In this document: positions 12,501 to 19,695 of the stretch, piece after piece
How positions within the stretch are numbered: the first letter of the stretch is position 1
Layout: each line of letters begins with the position of its first letter
DNA from: Chionoecetes opilio
Taxonomy: Eukaryota; Arthropoda; Malacostraca; Decapoda; Majidae
NCBI GenBank assembly: GCA_016584305.1
Contig: JACEEZ010020517.1
Span: forward strand, 198,501-262,500
Direction of reading: 5' to 3'
Length of the DNA: 64,000 bases
Program-made: the position numbers and the translations under genes
Notes under the pieces: model-generated
The model's input: only the letters and a program-made list of their open reading frames with translations
Told to the model about the DNA's origin: nothing
Databases searched by the model: none

Positions 12501-15500
12501 CCATGTGTTAAGTTCCACCCTACCTACTTGAGAAAAGATTTTTGTATATAAGAAAAAATCAAAACCTTTATTCATCATCCAACTTTGTTTAGATGTCTGA
12601 CTAGCAACTCTTAGAGTAGCTTAGACTGTAGAGAGACTGTAGAGAGCGCTGCCAGTATATAATTTATAAGTAGAAGACTATGCTACTGCTATACTCTGTT
12701 TTTCTTAACGAGGTGAAAAATCCTGCCCCCTTGCTGCTTACTGACTGATATTTGATGCCAGGAGAAGGGAATAGTACACTTCTTCTAAATTACAGTTGTA
12801 TTTTATCATAGTTAACCATATTATCAGGTAAACATAGGCATCATTTTAAGCACGAGACCTTAAAATAAAATGAAATTTTTGCCTCGTTAAAAAAATAGAC
12901 TATAGGTGGTAAAACTCCCTCCTTATTCATTTAAAAACTCTCTCTCTTTTCTTCCATTAGTAACTATCCACTACCAGAGATTCACATTTGCTATCACGGA
13001 ATATTGGAGTTGGAATATTTCTTTTCATTTCATTCGCTCTTTATCCTTGCATCGAGTCGTGATAGGAGTACAAAAAGGTAATCAAAGTGAAATTGGAATT
13101 GTAGGTACAGGTGTAACTGGATCTTGTTTCAGGTAAGAAGAGAGAGAGAGGAGGCCAAGTAATGTGTGTTGTTTTTCACAAATGAATAAAGTTTCAACCA
13201 AGAATTCTTTCTGTCAACAGGCTTTGTGTATGGTGGTTCCGTGCATAACTGTGGCACCTGGATGGACAAGATGGGGTCCAGTGAGCAGGCGGGCACCAAG
13301 GGCAAGCCGGCGACACCCCGCGACGGCAGTGCGGTAGAGATTGTGGGTCTGTGCAAGGCTGCTCTCGCCTTCCTGGGCCGCATGCACACAGAGGGGAAAT
13401 ACACCTTCAACAGTGTGGAGCGCTGTGATGAAACAGGTATGTGGGAATGCTTGATGCCCATACTCTATTCGTATTGACAAGGACACTCACTATTCGTTTT
13501 GGCAAGGACACTCACTATTCGTTTTGACAAGGACACTCACTATTCGTTTTGACAAGGACACTCACTATTCATTTTGACAAGGACACTCACTATTCATTTT
13601 GGCAAGGACACTCACTATTCATTTGGCAAGGACACTCACTATTCATTTGGGCAAGGACACTCACTATTCATTTTGGCAAGGACACTCACTATTCATTTTG
13701 GCAAGGACACTCACTATTCATTTTGGCAAGGACACTCACTATTCATTTTGGCAAGGACACTCACTATTCATTTTGCAAGGACACTCACTATTCATTTGGG
13801 CAAGGACACTCACTATTCATTTGGGCAAGGACACTCACTATTCATTTGGGCAAGGACACTCACTATTCATTTTGACAAGGACACTCACTATTCATTTTGA
13901 CAAGGACACTCACTATTCATTTTGACAAGGACACTCACGATAGCTTAGCCCTGGCGACTCCACTTCCCCCGGCACGCTGGGTAGCCTAGACACTTGATGT
14001 GTAGTGAACATAAAATGCTCGCTGATATCAAGTATCTCAGCTATTCAGCCCACCGGGGGAAGTGGTCGCCAGGGCTAAGCTATCGTGAGTGTCCTTGCCA
14101 AAATGAATAGAGTATAGTTATCATTTAATTACATGGTTACAATAAATAGTGAATGATTTCAATACTGTTTATGTGAGGAAAAGCCTGAAAACTAAACTCG
14201 GGAAAAAAGCAAGATCATGATGGCATTTGAAGTATAATTGAGTTTGCAGATCAATACAGAATGAGTGCAGGTGGAACAAATGTAAAGTAATGATAGGTGG
14301 ATAGATGGAAGGATCTTGTAGCCTCAATACACGGGAATAAGTCTGAGGTTCCTTTGGACTACAAAGTATCAAGTTTATTTAGGTCTCCTTTACAGAATCT
14401 TTACCCTCTACGTTCAGATCTTCACCCAATCACTCCACCATCTGCTTAACCCCTTCACGCCCAGATCTTTCCTTTGCTATATGAAATTGTCTGTTGTTGT
14501 TAGCCATAAAATTACGAATAAATAACTGAATATACCAAATTAGTTAGTGGACAAGGATACTAAACAGGTCATAGCTATAAAATGTTGTTTATGTTACTTA
14601 AAATCGTCTAATGGAGGTTATATTACAATGAAAATTACGTTCTGGGTCTCAAGGGGTTAATATACATAAAATAAATCCCACGATCACCACTTTTAAATGA
14701 TTCACATAAATAAATCCCATGATACCACTTTTAAATAATTCACATACAATAAATCCCACGATCACCACTTTTAAATGATTTACATAAAATATATCCCATG
14801 ATCACCACTTTTAAATAATTCACATAAAATAAATCCCACGATCACCACTTTTAAATAATTCACATAAAATATATCCCATGATCACCACTTTTAAATGATT
14901 CTTTTAATAATAATTGTTCTTTCTACCACCCAGGAAAGGTCACCAAATGGTCCTATGAATTCTGGGAAAACAAGATCGTAGAAAACTTTGAGAAACACTT
15001 CTGGGTGAGTGAGACGCCCGAGCCTGAGCGGGAACCCAAACCCGAGCTGATCCACCGCCGGGGCATCTACAAGGACTCCCACAACGCCTCACAGTTCTGG
15101 GCAGACTTCCAACTGCGCTGCAACTTTCCCATTGCCCTCGCCGTGGTGAGTAGGGAGGGAGGGAGGGAGGGCGGGGTAGTCAAGGATTATAGATTCACAT
15201 TTTTAGAGTCGGGATAATGAGTCTAACCCGTCTAACCTCAAAATATAATGGGAAAAACTGATGTTAAACAGAAAGAAGAAGAGGAGTCGGGATAATGAGA
15301 CTTGATTGATTGATTGATTTAATGCCAAAAAAGGGGATATGTGCTTGTTATAATAATGAGTATATATATAATTATTGAATAATGAGACTTGTTACATTAA
15401 CTTGTCAGCGTTGCAACACCATGATCTTAGACGAGCATTACACACTTTGTCGCTCTGCTCTTTACAGTGTACATTAATACTGAATAGTGCTTCAAATTCC

Positions 15501-16128
15501 TGCTTCTCAATGTATCTTGTCTTTTATCATCTCATTTGTAGACCTGAAGTACACGCACAGCGAGTCATAATGATGTTATGTTTTCAGGCGCCCGAGTTGA
15601 CGACGCCCCAGAATGCCTGGGCTGCCTTGAAGACTGCCGAGGAGGTGTTGTTGGGGCCCCTGGGCATCAAGACGCTGGACCCCAAGGACTGGGGTTACAA
15701 CGGCAACTACGACAACGCCAACAACACGGCAGACTCCAAGTTGGCCCACGGCTTCAACTACCACCAGGGTCCCGTGAGTACTCATGTATTTATGACGCCC
15801 GCTACACGCTGAAATACAAAGTCTAGAGACAGTCGCACGACAATGTGTCTCGATTGTTGAGACAATCCGGATACAGAGTGGCGACAGTCCAGAGACACTT
15901 TGGACACACTGCGACTTTGTATCTGTATTGTCTAACAACTGTTGCGAGACAGTCGCTAGAAACTTCTGCCACTTTGTCGCTGGACTGTTGCCAGACAATT
16001 GAGAGACAGTCCAGTGACTTCTTGGCACTGTTGAACTATTCACCACGGGAATTTTGAGATGTCAGTTTATTGACAATCCACATTTGTAAATCTCAAAAAG
16101 TGATATTTCAGTCACAAGCCAAATGTAC

Positions 16129-16216
<88 letters not shown>

Positions 16217-17656
16217 ACTCACAACACAACACAGGCCCCAAGAGGCCCCAAGAGGCCCCACAGGATGTTCGCCCACAGTATGTTTAATATACCACAGCGG
16301 GAATATCACAGCCTTTCAGGGAATGATGTACACTTGGTCATCCCAGCGATACCCCAACATTCTGTGAAGACACTTATTACCAAAGGCATTGATTCGCCTC
16401 TTCAAGTCCCTCTTTAGTGTCCATGTCTCACAACCCTAGAGTAAGACAGGGATAACAAGCGACTTGGAAGAGCCGGATCCAATACGGATGTTTCAGTGTT
16501 AATCATTCTAAAAAAAAATGACATCCAACCTATACTCACCTGCCTCTGTGTCTCCCCTGCAGGAGTGGCTGTGGCCCGTCGGCTGGCTGCTGCGCGCACA
16601 GCTGGCCGTGGCCCCGAGGGTGGGCGGCGCCGAGCAGCTGGTGCGCACCATCGGCCACGTGAAATCCCTGATGGCCAACCACCTAACCCACCTGCTCACC
16701 TCGCCCTGGCGCTCCCTCCCCGAGCTGACCAACGCTGAGGGTGCCTTCTGCCGGGACTCCAACCCAGCACAGTCCTGGAGCACCGGATGCCTGCTTGAGG
16801 TGCGTCCCACTAACTGCTGCGGAAAGTTTAGGTCTTGGTGAATTATTCGTGTCGCATATTATTAATTCACCAAAATCTGAATGACAACAAATTTAATGCA
16901 GGGTTTTTTGAGGTAATTGTTGGAAGTTTAGTCTTGTGATGCAATACTAAACTTAGAATAATTACCTCAAAAAACCTGCATTAAATTTGTTGTCATTCAG
17001 ATTTTGGTGAATTATTTGTGTGGCATATTAGCCCTTCACGCCCAGGTCTTTCCTCTGCTTTATAAAATGGTCTGTTGTTAGCCATAAAATTAAGAAAAGT
17101 TACTGAATATACCAAAGTAGTTAGTGGACAAGGATACTAAACAGGTCATATCTATAAATATTGCTTATACCTATTAAAATTGTCTGATGGTAGCCAAATT
17201 ACAATGGAAATTACGCTCTGGGCCTCAAGGGGTTAATATGTATGCCGAATAACATCATATTTCAAGATATTTACACATTGCATCACCATATCAAACATGG
17301 GATAATGACCTAGAAATACCTGCATTAAACTTGTCATTATTCTACACAATCTTTGCGTCCCCGATGAAGCATGAACACTAGTGATGCAAGTATGTTTTAT
17401 TACAATCTCTGCCAAACTCGAAATTGGTAGATTTTCTGTTATAGATTAACTAAATGTGAAAAAGGCATAGGTTTCAGTTAGCTTTTTTTTTTGTGCCATA
17501 TGATTTCTGAGTCTGGCACATTTCCCCCTTTCTCGGCATTAAGTCAATCAATCGGAAAGCTTTTTGGGGTTTAGACTATCATGAAACCTATTTTTGCAGG
17601 TGCTGTGGGAGTTGGATCACATAGAGCGAGGTCTGAACACCACAGGCAACGTTTGA
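254..17656 (+). CDS. AGL: Glycogen debranching enzyme, C-terminal two thirds (18 exons)
   Basis: This is the bifunctional 4-alpha-glucanotransferase/amylo-1,6-glucosidase that removes branch points during cytosolic glycogen breakdown. Exons are 254-519, 983-1135, 2339-2538, 3417-3617, 3754-3826, 4469-4649, 5599-5750, 6523-6638, 7266-7444, 7862-7964, 9312-9437, 10344-10443, 12065-12212, 13221-13436, 14934-15145, 15588-15773, 16563-16799 and 17600-17656. All introns are GT-AG and all phases join without a frameshift, giving about 968 residues collinear with the animal enzyme (about 1500 residues). The first exon carries the transferase THDN motif; the later exons carry the glucosidase part, with [47 protein letters not shown] and LPELTN. 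The 5' part of the gene, including the start codon, lies upstream of the window. The stop is TGA at 17654-17656, but the frame continues open afterwards (see the separate entry). Identification comes from remembered family sequence, not from a search. Confidence 0.97.
983..1135 (+). CDS. AGL: AGL exon b
   Basis: 51 codons in phase 0 between TTTCAG and GTTTGT. It encodes [23 protein letters not shown] and [15 protein letters not shown], matching the part of AGL that follows the ELVPH motif. Confidence 0.93.
1548..2322 (+). mobile_element. LINE 3' tail (WNGLS family), split by a hAT element
   Basis: Translation before the interruption reads [20 protein letters not shown] and [16 protein letters not shown], the typical C-terminus of an animal LINE reverse-transcriptase ORF. 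The 3' end (CTTGTAGCTTCCTTATTTTC) resumes at 2287 after the hAT insertion and runs to the AGL exon c acceptor region. Confidence 0.8.
1751..2278. mobile_element. Non-autonomous hAT element with 8-bp target duplication
   Basis: Starts CAGAGCTGGGCA and ends TGCCCAGCTCTG (inverted termini). It is flanked on both sides by TATATAGG (1743-1750 and 2279-2286). The interior is AT-rich with many copies of TGTATTTAAATAC. The 8-bp duplication and CAG-type ends are hAT traits. Confidence 0.88.
2339..2538 (+). CDS. AGL: AGL exon c
   Basis: Begins after TTTGCCAG and ends before GTGAGT. It encodes [18 protein letters not shown] and [15 protein letters not shown]. The acceptor lies about 15 bases from the end of a LINE tail, so part of the 3' splice region abuts transposon sequence. 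Confidence 0.93.
2632..3072. repeat. 41-bp minisatellite in an AGL intron
   Basis: About 10.7 copies of a unit beginning GAAGAGAAGTCAATGTATTC. Early copies read TTCTTATGG and later copies TTCTAATGG, so the array has two blocks. Confidence 0.97.
3147..3359 (+). mobile_element. piggyBac-like MITE (TTAA family), forward
   Basis: A ~205-bp element running from (TTAG)CCCCTTCATGCCCAGA to CTCAAGGGGTTAA. The ends are inverted repeats beginning CCCCTT next to TTAA, like piggyBac elements. Confidence 0.8.
3417..3617 (+). CDS. AGL: AGL exon d
   Basis: Encodes [20 protein letters not shown] and the stretch ending [11 protein letters not shown], which corresponds to the SPGSVIIFR region of animal AGL. 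The acceptor is TTTTCAG and the donor GTAGGG. Confidence 0.92.
3754..3826 (+). CDS. AGL: AGL exon e (short)
   Basis: A 73-nt exon after CTGTCAG. It encodes [20 protein letters not shown], completing the Arg codon of the previous exon, and ends in phase 0 at GTAATA. Confidence 0.88.
4190..4296. repeat. 32-bp tandem repeat
   Basis: About 3.5 copies of a unit with CATACATACATATATACAGC. Confidence 0.9.
4469..4649 (+). CDS. AGL: AGL exon f
   Basis: Encodes [20 protein letters not shown] and the [10 protein letters not shown] end, matching LAELNQILYRCESEE and ALKYAGLQG of the vertebrate enzyme. The acceptor CTTCCAG ends at 4468 and the donor GTAACG begins at 4650. Confidence 0.93.
4714..4912 (+). 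mobile_element. piggyBac-like MITE, forward, end-truncated
   Basis: Same family; its right end is cut after AAATTACGTTAA. The flanks on both sides repeat a CATCTACGCCC...CCTCGC...AGTGG motif. Confidence 0.75.
5599..5750 (+). CDS. AGL: AGL exon g
   Basis: Encodes [19 protein letters not shown] and [16 protein letters not shown], a well conserved AGL block. The acceptor is TCCTGCAG and the donor GTGAGC. Confidence 0.94.
5777..6260 (-). mobile_element. LINE 3' tail (WNGLS family)
   Basis: The minus strand encodes [20 protein letters not shown] and [12 protein letters not shown], with the common 3' end (GAAGCTACAAGAGGCC) at 5803. The upstream part has the [11 protein letters not shown] region, whose homologue is tandemly expanded at 8372. 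Confidence 0.78.
6247..6519. repeat. AGL: Compound (TG)n / TTATCCATGATC tandem repeat ending at an AGL acceptor
   Basis: About nine ~30-bp units of (GT)n joined by TTATCCATGATC or TTATTCATGATC. The last TG run directly precedes the CAG acceptor of exon h. Confidence 0.95.
6523..6638 (+). CDS. AGL: AGL exon h (acceptor in a TG microsatellite)
   Basis: Encodes [20 protein letters not shown]. The acceptor CAG at 6520-6522 is preceded directly by a (TG)n run with almost no ordinary pyrimidine tract. The exon is 116 nt, so skipping it would shift the frame. Confidence 0.92.
6712..6924 (+). mobile_element. piggyBac-like MITE, forward
   Basis: From TTAACCTCTTCACACCCAGA to GGGCCTCAAGGAGTAA. It is paired head-on with the next copy. 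Confidence 0.78.
6951..7151 (-). mobile_element. piggyBac-like MITE, reverse
   Basis: From TTAATCCCTTGAGGCCCAGA to GAAGGGGTTAA. With the copy 27 bases upstream it forms a long inverted repeat in the same intron. Confidence 0.8.
7266..7444 (+). CDS. AGL: AGL exon i
   Basis: Encodes [19 protein letters not shown] and the ATIAAG end, matching the FVKHLSLGSVQLCG and SLAAG region. The acceptor is TTTGCAG and the donor GTGAGT. Confidence 0.93.
7520..7748. mobile_element. Foldback MITE (CTATAGTCGCC ends)
   Basis: Left ACACTATAGTCGCC and right GGCGACTATAGTGT. The arms match over most of their ~105 bases (ATCACTACAGACTTTTATGT and its complement). Confidence 0.85.
7862..7964 (+). CDS. AGL: AGL exon j (glucosidase GRDTFIAL)
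   Basis: Encodes [20 protein letters not shown]. The WGRDTFIAL motif is diagnostic of the glucosidase half of debranching enzymes. The acceptor is CCCTCAG and the donor GTGGGT. Confidence 0.95.
8011..8211 (-). mobile_element. piggyBac-like MITE, reverse
   Basis: Starts TTAACCCCTTGAGACCCAGA and ends GGGCGTGAAGGGGTAA. Confidence 0.8.
8372..8575 (-). repeat. 48-bp tandem repeat derived from a LINE remnant
   Basis: Four copies of a unit with GACCGTATAAACACGTAACT. Read on the minus strand it gives repeated [16 protein letters not shown], the same segment that occurs once in the LINE tail at about 6190-6250. Confidence 0.88.
9001..9132. repeat. 42-bp tandem repeat
   Basis: Three copies of an AT-rich unit with TATTGATAGTTTAATACATG. 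Confidence 0.92.
9312..9437 (+). CDS. AGL: AGL exon k
   Basis: Encodes [20 protein letters not shown] and [15 protein letters not shown], almost identical in pattern to the vertebrate enzyme. The acceptor is TGTGTCAG and the donor GTAAAC. Confidence 0.96.
9732..10149. mobile_element. Unclassified dispersed element with internal duplication and 3' hairpin (copy 1)
   Basis: Contains two ~150-bp internal repeats around ATTGTCGGATTGAGCTGAAA and a hairpin GGCTGGAACGTG/CACGTTCCAGCC at 10066-10098. A second copy lies at 21723-22135. Confidence 0.75.
10344..10443 (+). CDS. AGL: AGL exon l
   Basis: Encodes [20 protein letters not shown], matching the CPVSRMYPTDDS region. It ends in phase 0 before GTGAGT. 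Confidence 0.93.
10470..10670 (+). mobile_element. piggyBac-like MITE, forward
   Basis: TTAACCCCTGCACGCCCAGA to TCTCAAGGGGTTAA; both TTAA flanks are present. Confidence 0.82.
10733..10943 (+). mobile_element. piggyBac-like MITE, forward
   Basis: Begins AACCCCTTCACGCCAGATC and ends CCTCAAGGGGTTAA; the left TTAA is altered. Confidence 0.8.
11024..11234 (-). mobile_element. piggyBac-like MITE, reverse
   Basis: Begins TTAACCCTTTGAGGCCCAGA. It lies in inverted orientation to the two preceding copies in the same intron. Confidence 0.8.
11313..11910. repeat. 49-bp minisatellite, 5' half degraded
   Basis: About 12 copies of a unit with AAAGTTCATACTGCTATTAC. Copies before about 11700 carry many single-base losses; later copies are nearly identical. 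Confidence 0.93.
12065..12212 (+). CDS. AGL: AGL exon m
   Basis: Encodes [19 protein letters not shown] and the NVGVDLETG end, diagnostic for AGL. The donor is GTGAGC. Confidence 0.96.
12318..12366 (-). mobile_element. 3' end fragment of the GRPRK LINE family
   Basis: Contains CTTCTTTCCGTTTAATGTCA and the TCCCATGATTTTTATGAGG words, matching in reverse the 3' end seen after 20357 and 48251. Confidence 0.6.
12690..12904. mobile_element. MITE with CTATAGTCTATT-type ends
   Basis: Ends TTTTTCTTAACGAGG and CCTCGTTAAAAAAATAGACTA. Sister copies lie at 34635, 46941 and 56787. Confidence 0.8.
13221..13436 (+). CDS. AGL: AGL exon n (GTWMDKMG catalytic region)
   Basis: Encodes [20 protein letters not shown] and [18 protein letters not shown]. 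The Asp in GTWMDKMG aligns, from family knowledge, with the glucosidase acid residue of yeast debranching enzyme. A 25-bp minisatellite begins about 40 bases after the donor. Confidence 0.96.
13458..13938. repeat. 25-bp minisatellite in the left arm of a MITE
   Basis: About 18-19 copies of CAAGGACACTCACTATTCA plus a short T/G stretch. The unit equals the terminal sequence of the foldback element that follows it, where the right arm carries it only once. Confidence 0.95.
13939..14118. mobile_element. Foldback MITE core and right arm
   Basis: GATAGCTTAGCCCTGGCGAC and CACTTCCCCCGG pair with CCGGGGGAAGTGG and GTCGCCAGGGCTAAGCTATC. The right end is GTGAGTGTCCTTGCCAAAAT then GAATAGAGTATAG. The left end is the expanded array from 13458. 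Confidence 0.85.
14446..14660 (+). mobile_element. piggyBac-like MITE, forward
   Basis: TTAACCCCTTCACGCCCAGA to TCTCAAGGGGTTAA with both TTAA flanks. Confidence 0.82.
14662..14902. repeat. 38-39-bp tandem repeat upstream of AGL exon o
   Basis: Six copies of a unit with ATCACCACTTTTAAATGATT, ending about 30 bases before the acceptor. Confidence 0.93.
14934..15145 (+). CDS. AGL: AGL exon o
   Basis: Encodes [19 protein letters not shown] and [20 protein letters not shown], matching [20 protein letters not shown] of vertebrates. The acceptor region follows an AT-rich 39-bp tandem repeat. Confidence 0.95.
15225..15290 (+). mobile_element. 3' end fragment of the GRPRK LINE family
   Basis: GTCTAACCTCAAAATATAAT and GTTAAACAGAAAGAAGAAG match the 3' ends at 20340-20400 and 48236-48295. 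Confidence 0.65.
15588..15773 (+). CDS. AGL: AGL exon p
   Basis: 62 codons in phase 0. Encodes [35 protein letters not shown] and [11 protein letters not shown]. The acceptor is TTTTCAG and the donor GTGAGT. Confidence 0.96.
16134..16214. repeat. (GA)n microsatellite
   Basis: About 80 bases of uninterrupted GA in an AGL intron. Confidence 0.98.
16563..16799 (+). CDS. AGL: AGL exon q
   Basis: 79 codons in phase 0. Encodes [22 protein letters not shown] and [10 protein letters not shown]. The Glu of LPELTN is a plausible counterpart of the second glucosidase acid of yeast enzymes (inference from distance to the C-terminus). Being symmetric, this exon can splice to any phase-0 acceptor. Confidence 0.95.
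16838..17027. mobile_element. Foldback element
   Basis: Arms TTCACCAAAATCTGAATGAC (16866) and its complement ending about 17012 enclose a smaller AAGTTTAG/CTAAACTT stem. A ~24-bp direct repeat GTGAATTATT...GCATATTA lies at both outer edges. Confidence 0.8.
17028..17236 (+). mobile_element. piggyBac-like MITE, forward
   Basis: TTAGCCCTTCACGCCCAG to CCTCAAGGGGTTAA. Confidence 0.8.
17470..17560 (-). mobile_element. Short dispersed repeat end (TTGATTGACTTAATGCC type)
   Basis: Reverse copy of a sequence seen forward at 27870-27945 (TTTAATGCCAAAAAGGGGAA ... GTCATATGGCAC), with shorter pieces at about 1349, 2565, 15300 and 61515. Probably the 3' end of a retroelement. Confidence 0.55.
17600..17656 (+). 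CDS. AGL: AGL exon r with canonical TGA stop
   Basis: Encodes [18 protein letters not shown] and then TGA. Vertebrate AGL ends close to the first residues here (ETLYDL), so the canonical protein end is reached at this point. A weak GT (GTTTGA) begins at 17651, just before the stop. Confidence 0.85.
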   Translation: MLWELDHIERGLNTTGNV

Positions 17657-17737
17657 AGAGAGCCGGGCTACACTAACATCCCTCCCCTCAACCACCTGCC
17701 CCCCCAACACCACCCCCCCTCGACACTCCCCGGGCAG
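17651..17737 (+). promoter_or_regulatory. AGL: Possible facultative 87-nt mini-intron containing the AGL stop
   Basis: The segment starts with GTTTGA (weak donor), has CACTAAC at 17671-17677 (close to the metazoan branch-point consensus), then a long C-rich tract, and ends in GGGCAG at 17732-17737. Removing it joins a phase-0 codon boundary (after 17650) to a phase-0 boundary (17738), deletes the TGA and keeps the AGL frame. Direct splicing from the phase-0 donor of exon q at 16799 to 17738 would also stay in frame. The signals are visible; their use is inference. Confidence 0.45.
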
Positions 17738-19045
17738 TGCCAACACGACTTTCCCCTACACGACAATACCCAGCACTACAAAAGTATTAATTCACAAGAG
17801 TCAAGCTTTAATTTAGCTTATCCAGCCCTGCCAAGAGCTTCACCGACCAGCAGGATTGTCATTACTACTAAGAATTTTGATCCCTCGTTTTCGTACGTCA
17901 AGGAAGTGGACGTCGGCAACACTGTGATTTCCTACGTTCCCCGTAATGTTGTGTTCAGCGAGGATCCCGACTTTTTTGATACTGTCCATGATGTCGTCCA
18001 TGTTAAGTGTTTCCAAAGTGACATTGATTTTTCTATTGCTCTGTTGTGCAAACCGCAGGACGTCTCGGAAAATTGTCTCGTTGTTTGGGCAGTAGACGAG
18101 AAAGTCCGGCAAAATGCGATGTGGAGTAGCCCGGAATATGTGAAAATAAGAGATGTGAAGTCTCCGATCAGTGGTCAAGAGTCCTGGTTGAGAGGCACAG
18201 GAGGTGAAAGCAGAGACCAGCAGCCGAGCCCTTCTTCCCGAGGTCCAGTCATGGTGGAGCCACTCTACCAGACTGTGATGTCGGGCCAAAAGAAATACCA
18301 GGGCAGAGTACCTTCCATAGTGGCCTTGCTGACCCATCACGCCAACGCCAAGACCCATCAGAGTCATCAGAAGAGTGCACTGCAGTCTGACATGTCTCTG
18401 CCTAAGGTATTCCCAGACAGTCTCTTGGAAAAGGATCATGAAATCTGGCAGCAAAACAGATTTGCACCCGTCTCTCGAGAAATCCACAAAACCCTGGCGG
18501 CAGAAGAGGAGACACACTACGAGGCCTGTGTGAAGCAGAAGGTTGACGCCTTTAACAAGGGCGGCGGGTACGGCTTCAGCTACCACCTCAGCCCGTCCTC
18601 CGTGCCGTCGTCGCCAAGCAGGCCGTCAGTCCTCAACCTGCCGCCGCCGCCACAGATGCCACTGCCGCCTGTGCCAGAGTGCCATGACGAGCCTGATCCC
18701 GGCACTGGCCTGACACCCGCCAAGCCGTCGGTGTCATGGAAAGAGTTCCAATCCAGTGCGGCAAAATGTCAACCCATGGCTCAGAGGTTGTCAGAGTCGG
18801 TCTCTTTCTTGAATCCGTACACTAGGAAGGCGGAATATGAGGCGGCCGTCGATGCCAAGAGTGGGAGTCAGATCGTTGTGACGCCCCACGCCGAGAAGCT
18901 GAGGCGGGAGTCGACGTCCCTGTTTCTGGCGGAGGAGGACCTAGTCAAACCCAGAGACATCGACCCACAGAAACTCTCTACTGTCTTAGTGTTGTCCTTG
19001 TTTGTTGTTGCTCTTCTGATTTTCTATTTAGTTTATTTTCTGTAG
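17738..19045 (+). CDS. In-frame 435-residue tail-anchored extension of AGL, or separate downstream cistron
   Basis: The AGL frame stays open from the codon after TGA (17657) to TAG at 19043-19045: 462 codons, 435 of them after the candidate acceptor at 17737. The predicted segment has a mixed-composition N-terminal part (IVITTKNFDPSFSYV, NCLVVWAVDEKVRQ), a charged middle with HYEACVKQKVDAFNKGGGYG, a proline-rich stretch (NLPPPPQMPLPPVPE), then about 20 hydrophobic residues at the extreme C-terminus (STVLVLSLFVVALLIFYLVY), as in tail-anchored membrane proteins. The first in-frame ATG is far inside, at 18119. I do not recognise the family. Options are a spliced AGL isoform, TGA readthrough, or an independent ORF translated from 18119 (308 residues). 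A frame this long is very unlikely by chance. An antisense frame over 17840-18586 is also open and is judged a shadow. Confidence 0.6.
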   Translation, partial: CQHDFPLHDNTQHYKSINSQESSFNLAYPALPRASPTSRIVITTKNFDPSFSYVKEVDVGNTVISYVPRNVVFSEDPDFFDTVHDVVHVKCFQSDIDFSIALLCKPQDVSENCLVVWAVDEKVRQNAMWSSPEYVKIRDVKSPISGQESWLRGTGGESRDQQPSPSSRGPVMVEPLYQTVMSGQKKYQGRVPSIVALLTHHANAKTHQSHQKSALQSDMSLPKVFPDSLLEKDHEIWQQNRFAPVSREIHKTLAAEEETHYEACVKQKVDAFNKGGGYGFSYHLSPSSVPSSPSRPSVLNLPPPPQMPLPPVPECHDEPDPGTGLTPAKPSVSWKEFQSSAAKCQPMAQRLSESVSFLNPYTRKAEYEAAVDAKSGSQIVVTPHAEKLRRESTSLFLAEEDLVKPRDIDPQKLSTVLVLSLFVVALLIFYLVYFL

Positions 19046-19575
19046 TTCTTTCATGTGTTTTTTATTGACTTTGTTTTGTATGTTCGAGTTGAGACAATTT
19101 GTTTATAGTCTGAGGTGTTCGGAGGAGCTTCTAGACGCAGTGTTGTAGCTTACATGACGGGTTAAACGTGTTGCTTCCAGGACGAGAAAACAGAGCGTTC
19201 ATTTAGTTTGCACAAATATTTGAGGAGTCTTCAAAGACTAGCATAAAGCAGCTGGTTGATAAGCAATAAAGGAGTAGCATATAGCAGCTGTTTATATGTT
19301 TTTTATGCTTTTCATAACATTTTATTTAAATATTGGTACGAAAATATTCACATTCTATTATACAGTCCTGCAAACCAAACTATTGCATGACTACTGTACA
19401 TGGCGACAGGGATATCTTGTTACCATGTTGCCTATTATTGAATTATAAATGCTGTTTGTTATAAAATGATGCAGTATTGCTTTATAAGGATGGTGTTTTG
19501 ATATTTATATAGATATATTATATACATAGTTTAATGTTTATATATATGCTTGAATCAATAAATTAACCAATGAAT
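19046..19575 (+). other. AGL: Probable 3' UTR of the AGL transcript with poly(A) signals
   Basis: AT-rich sequence without long frames. AATAAA hexamers lie at 19265-19270 and about 19557-19562, so a transcript covering the extended frame would have ordinary 3' end signals. If AGL ends at 17656 the 3' UTR would be about 1.6-1.9 kb and contain the open frame. Confidence 0.5.
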
Positions 19576-19633
19576 AATGGGTTTTATAATCCAATTTAAA
19601 AAGTACCCGGCGAGTTTGAATGATTATATCTTA

Positions 19634-19695
19634 GAACATAAGAAAATAAGGAAGCTACAAGAGGCCGTGAGACCTACACGAGGTAGTTCCTGTTG
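19634..19695 (-). mobile_element. LINE 3' end (WNGLS family)
   Basis: Short 5'-truncated copy with AAGAAAATAAGGAAGCTAC and the GGTAGTTCCTGTT edge. Confidence 0.75.

Noticed and set aside
13549..13925. 108-residue repetitive frames in three registers
   Set aside because: Artefact of the 25-bp minisatellite, whose length is not a multiple of three.
15830..16050. Region rich in GAGACAGTC words as a tandem array
   Set aside because: The words recur in both orientations but no consistent unit or element ends could be defined.
16112..16309. Leu/Ser-rich minus-strand frame
   Set aside because: Translation of the GA microsatellite.
17654..17656. TGA as selenocysteine
   Set aside because: Debranching enzyme is not a selenoprotein and I saw no SECIS-like structure; splicing or readthrough explains the open frame better.
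17840..18586. 248-residue minus-strand open frame
   Set aside because: It lies antisense to the AGL extension, its predicted protein has no recognisable pattern, and the sense frame has the better coding features (in phase with AGL, ends in an anchor).
17906..19045. Start of the downstream ORF at GTG 17906
   Set aside because: GTG is not a usual nuclear start; the frame is open further upstream to the AGL stop, so the true start is a splice site, readthrough or ATG 18119.
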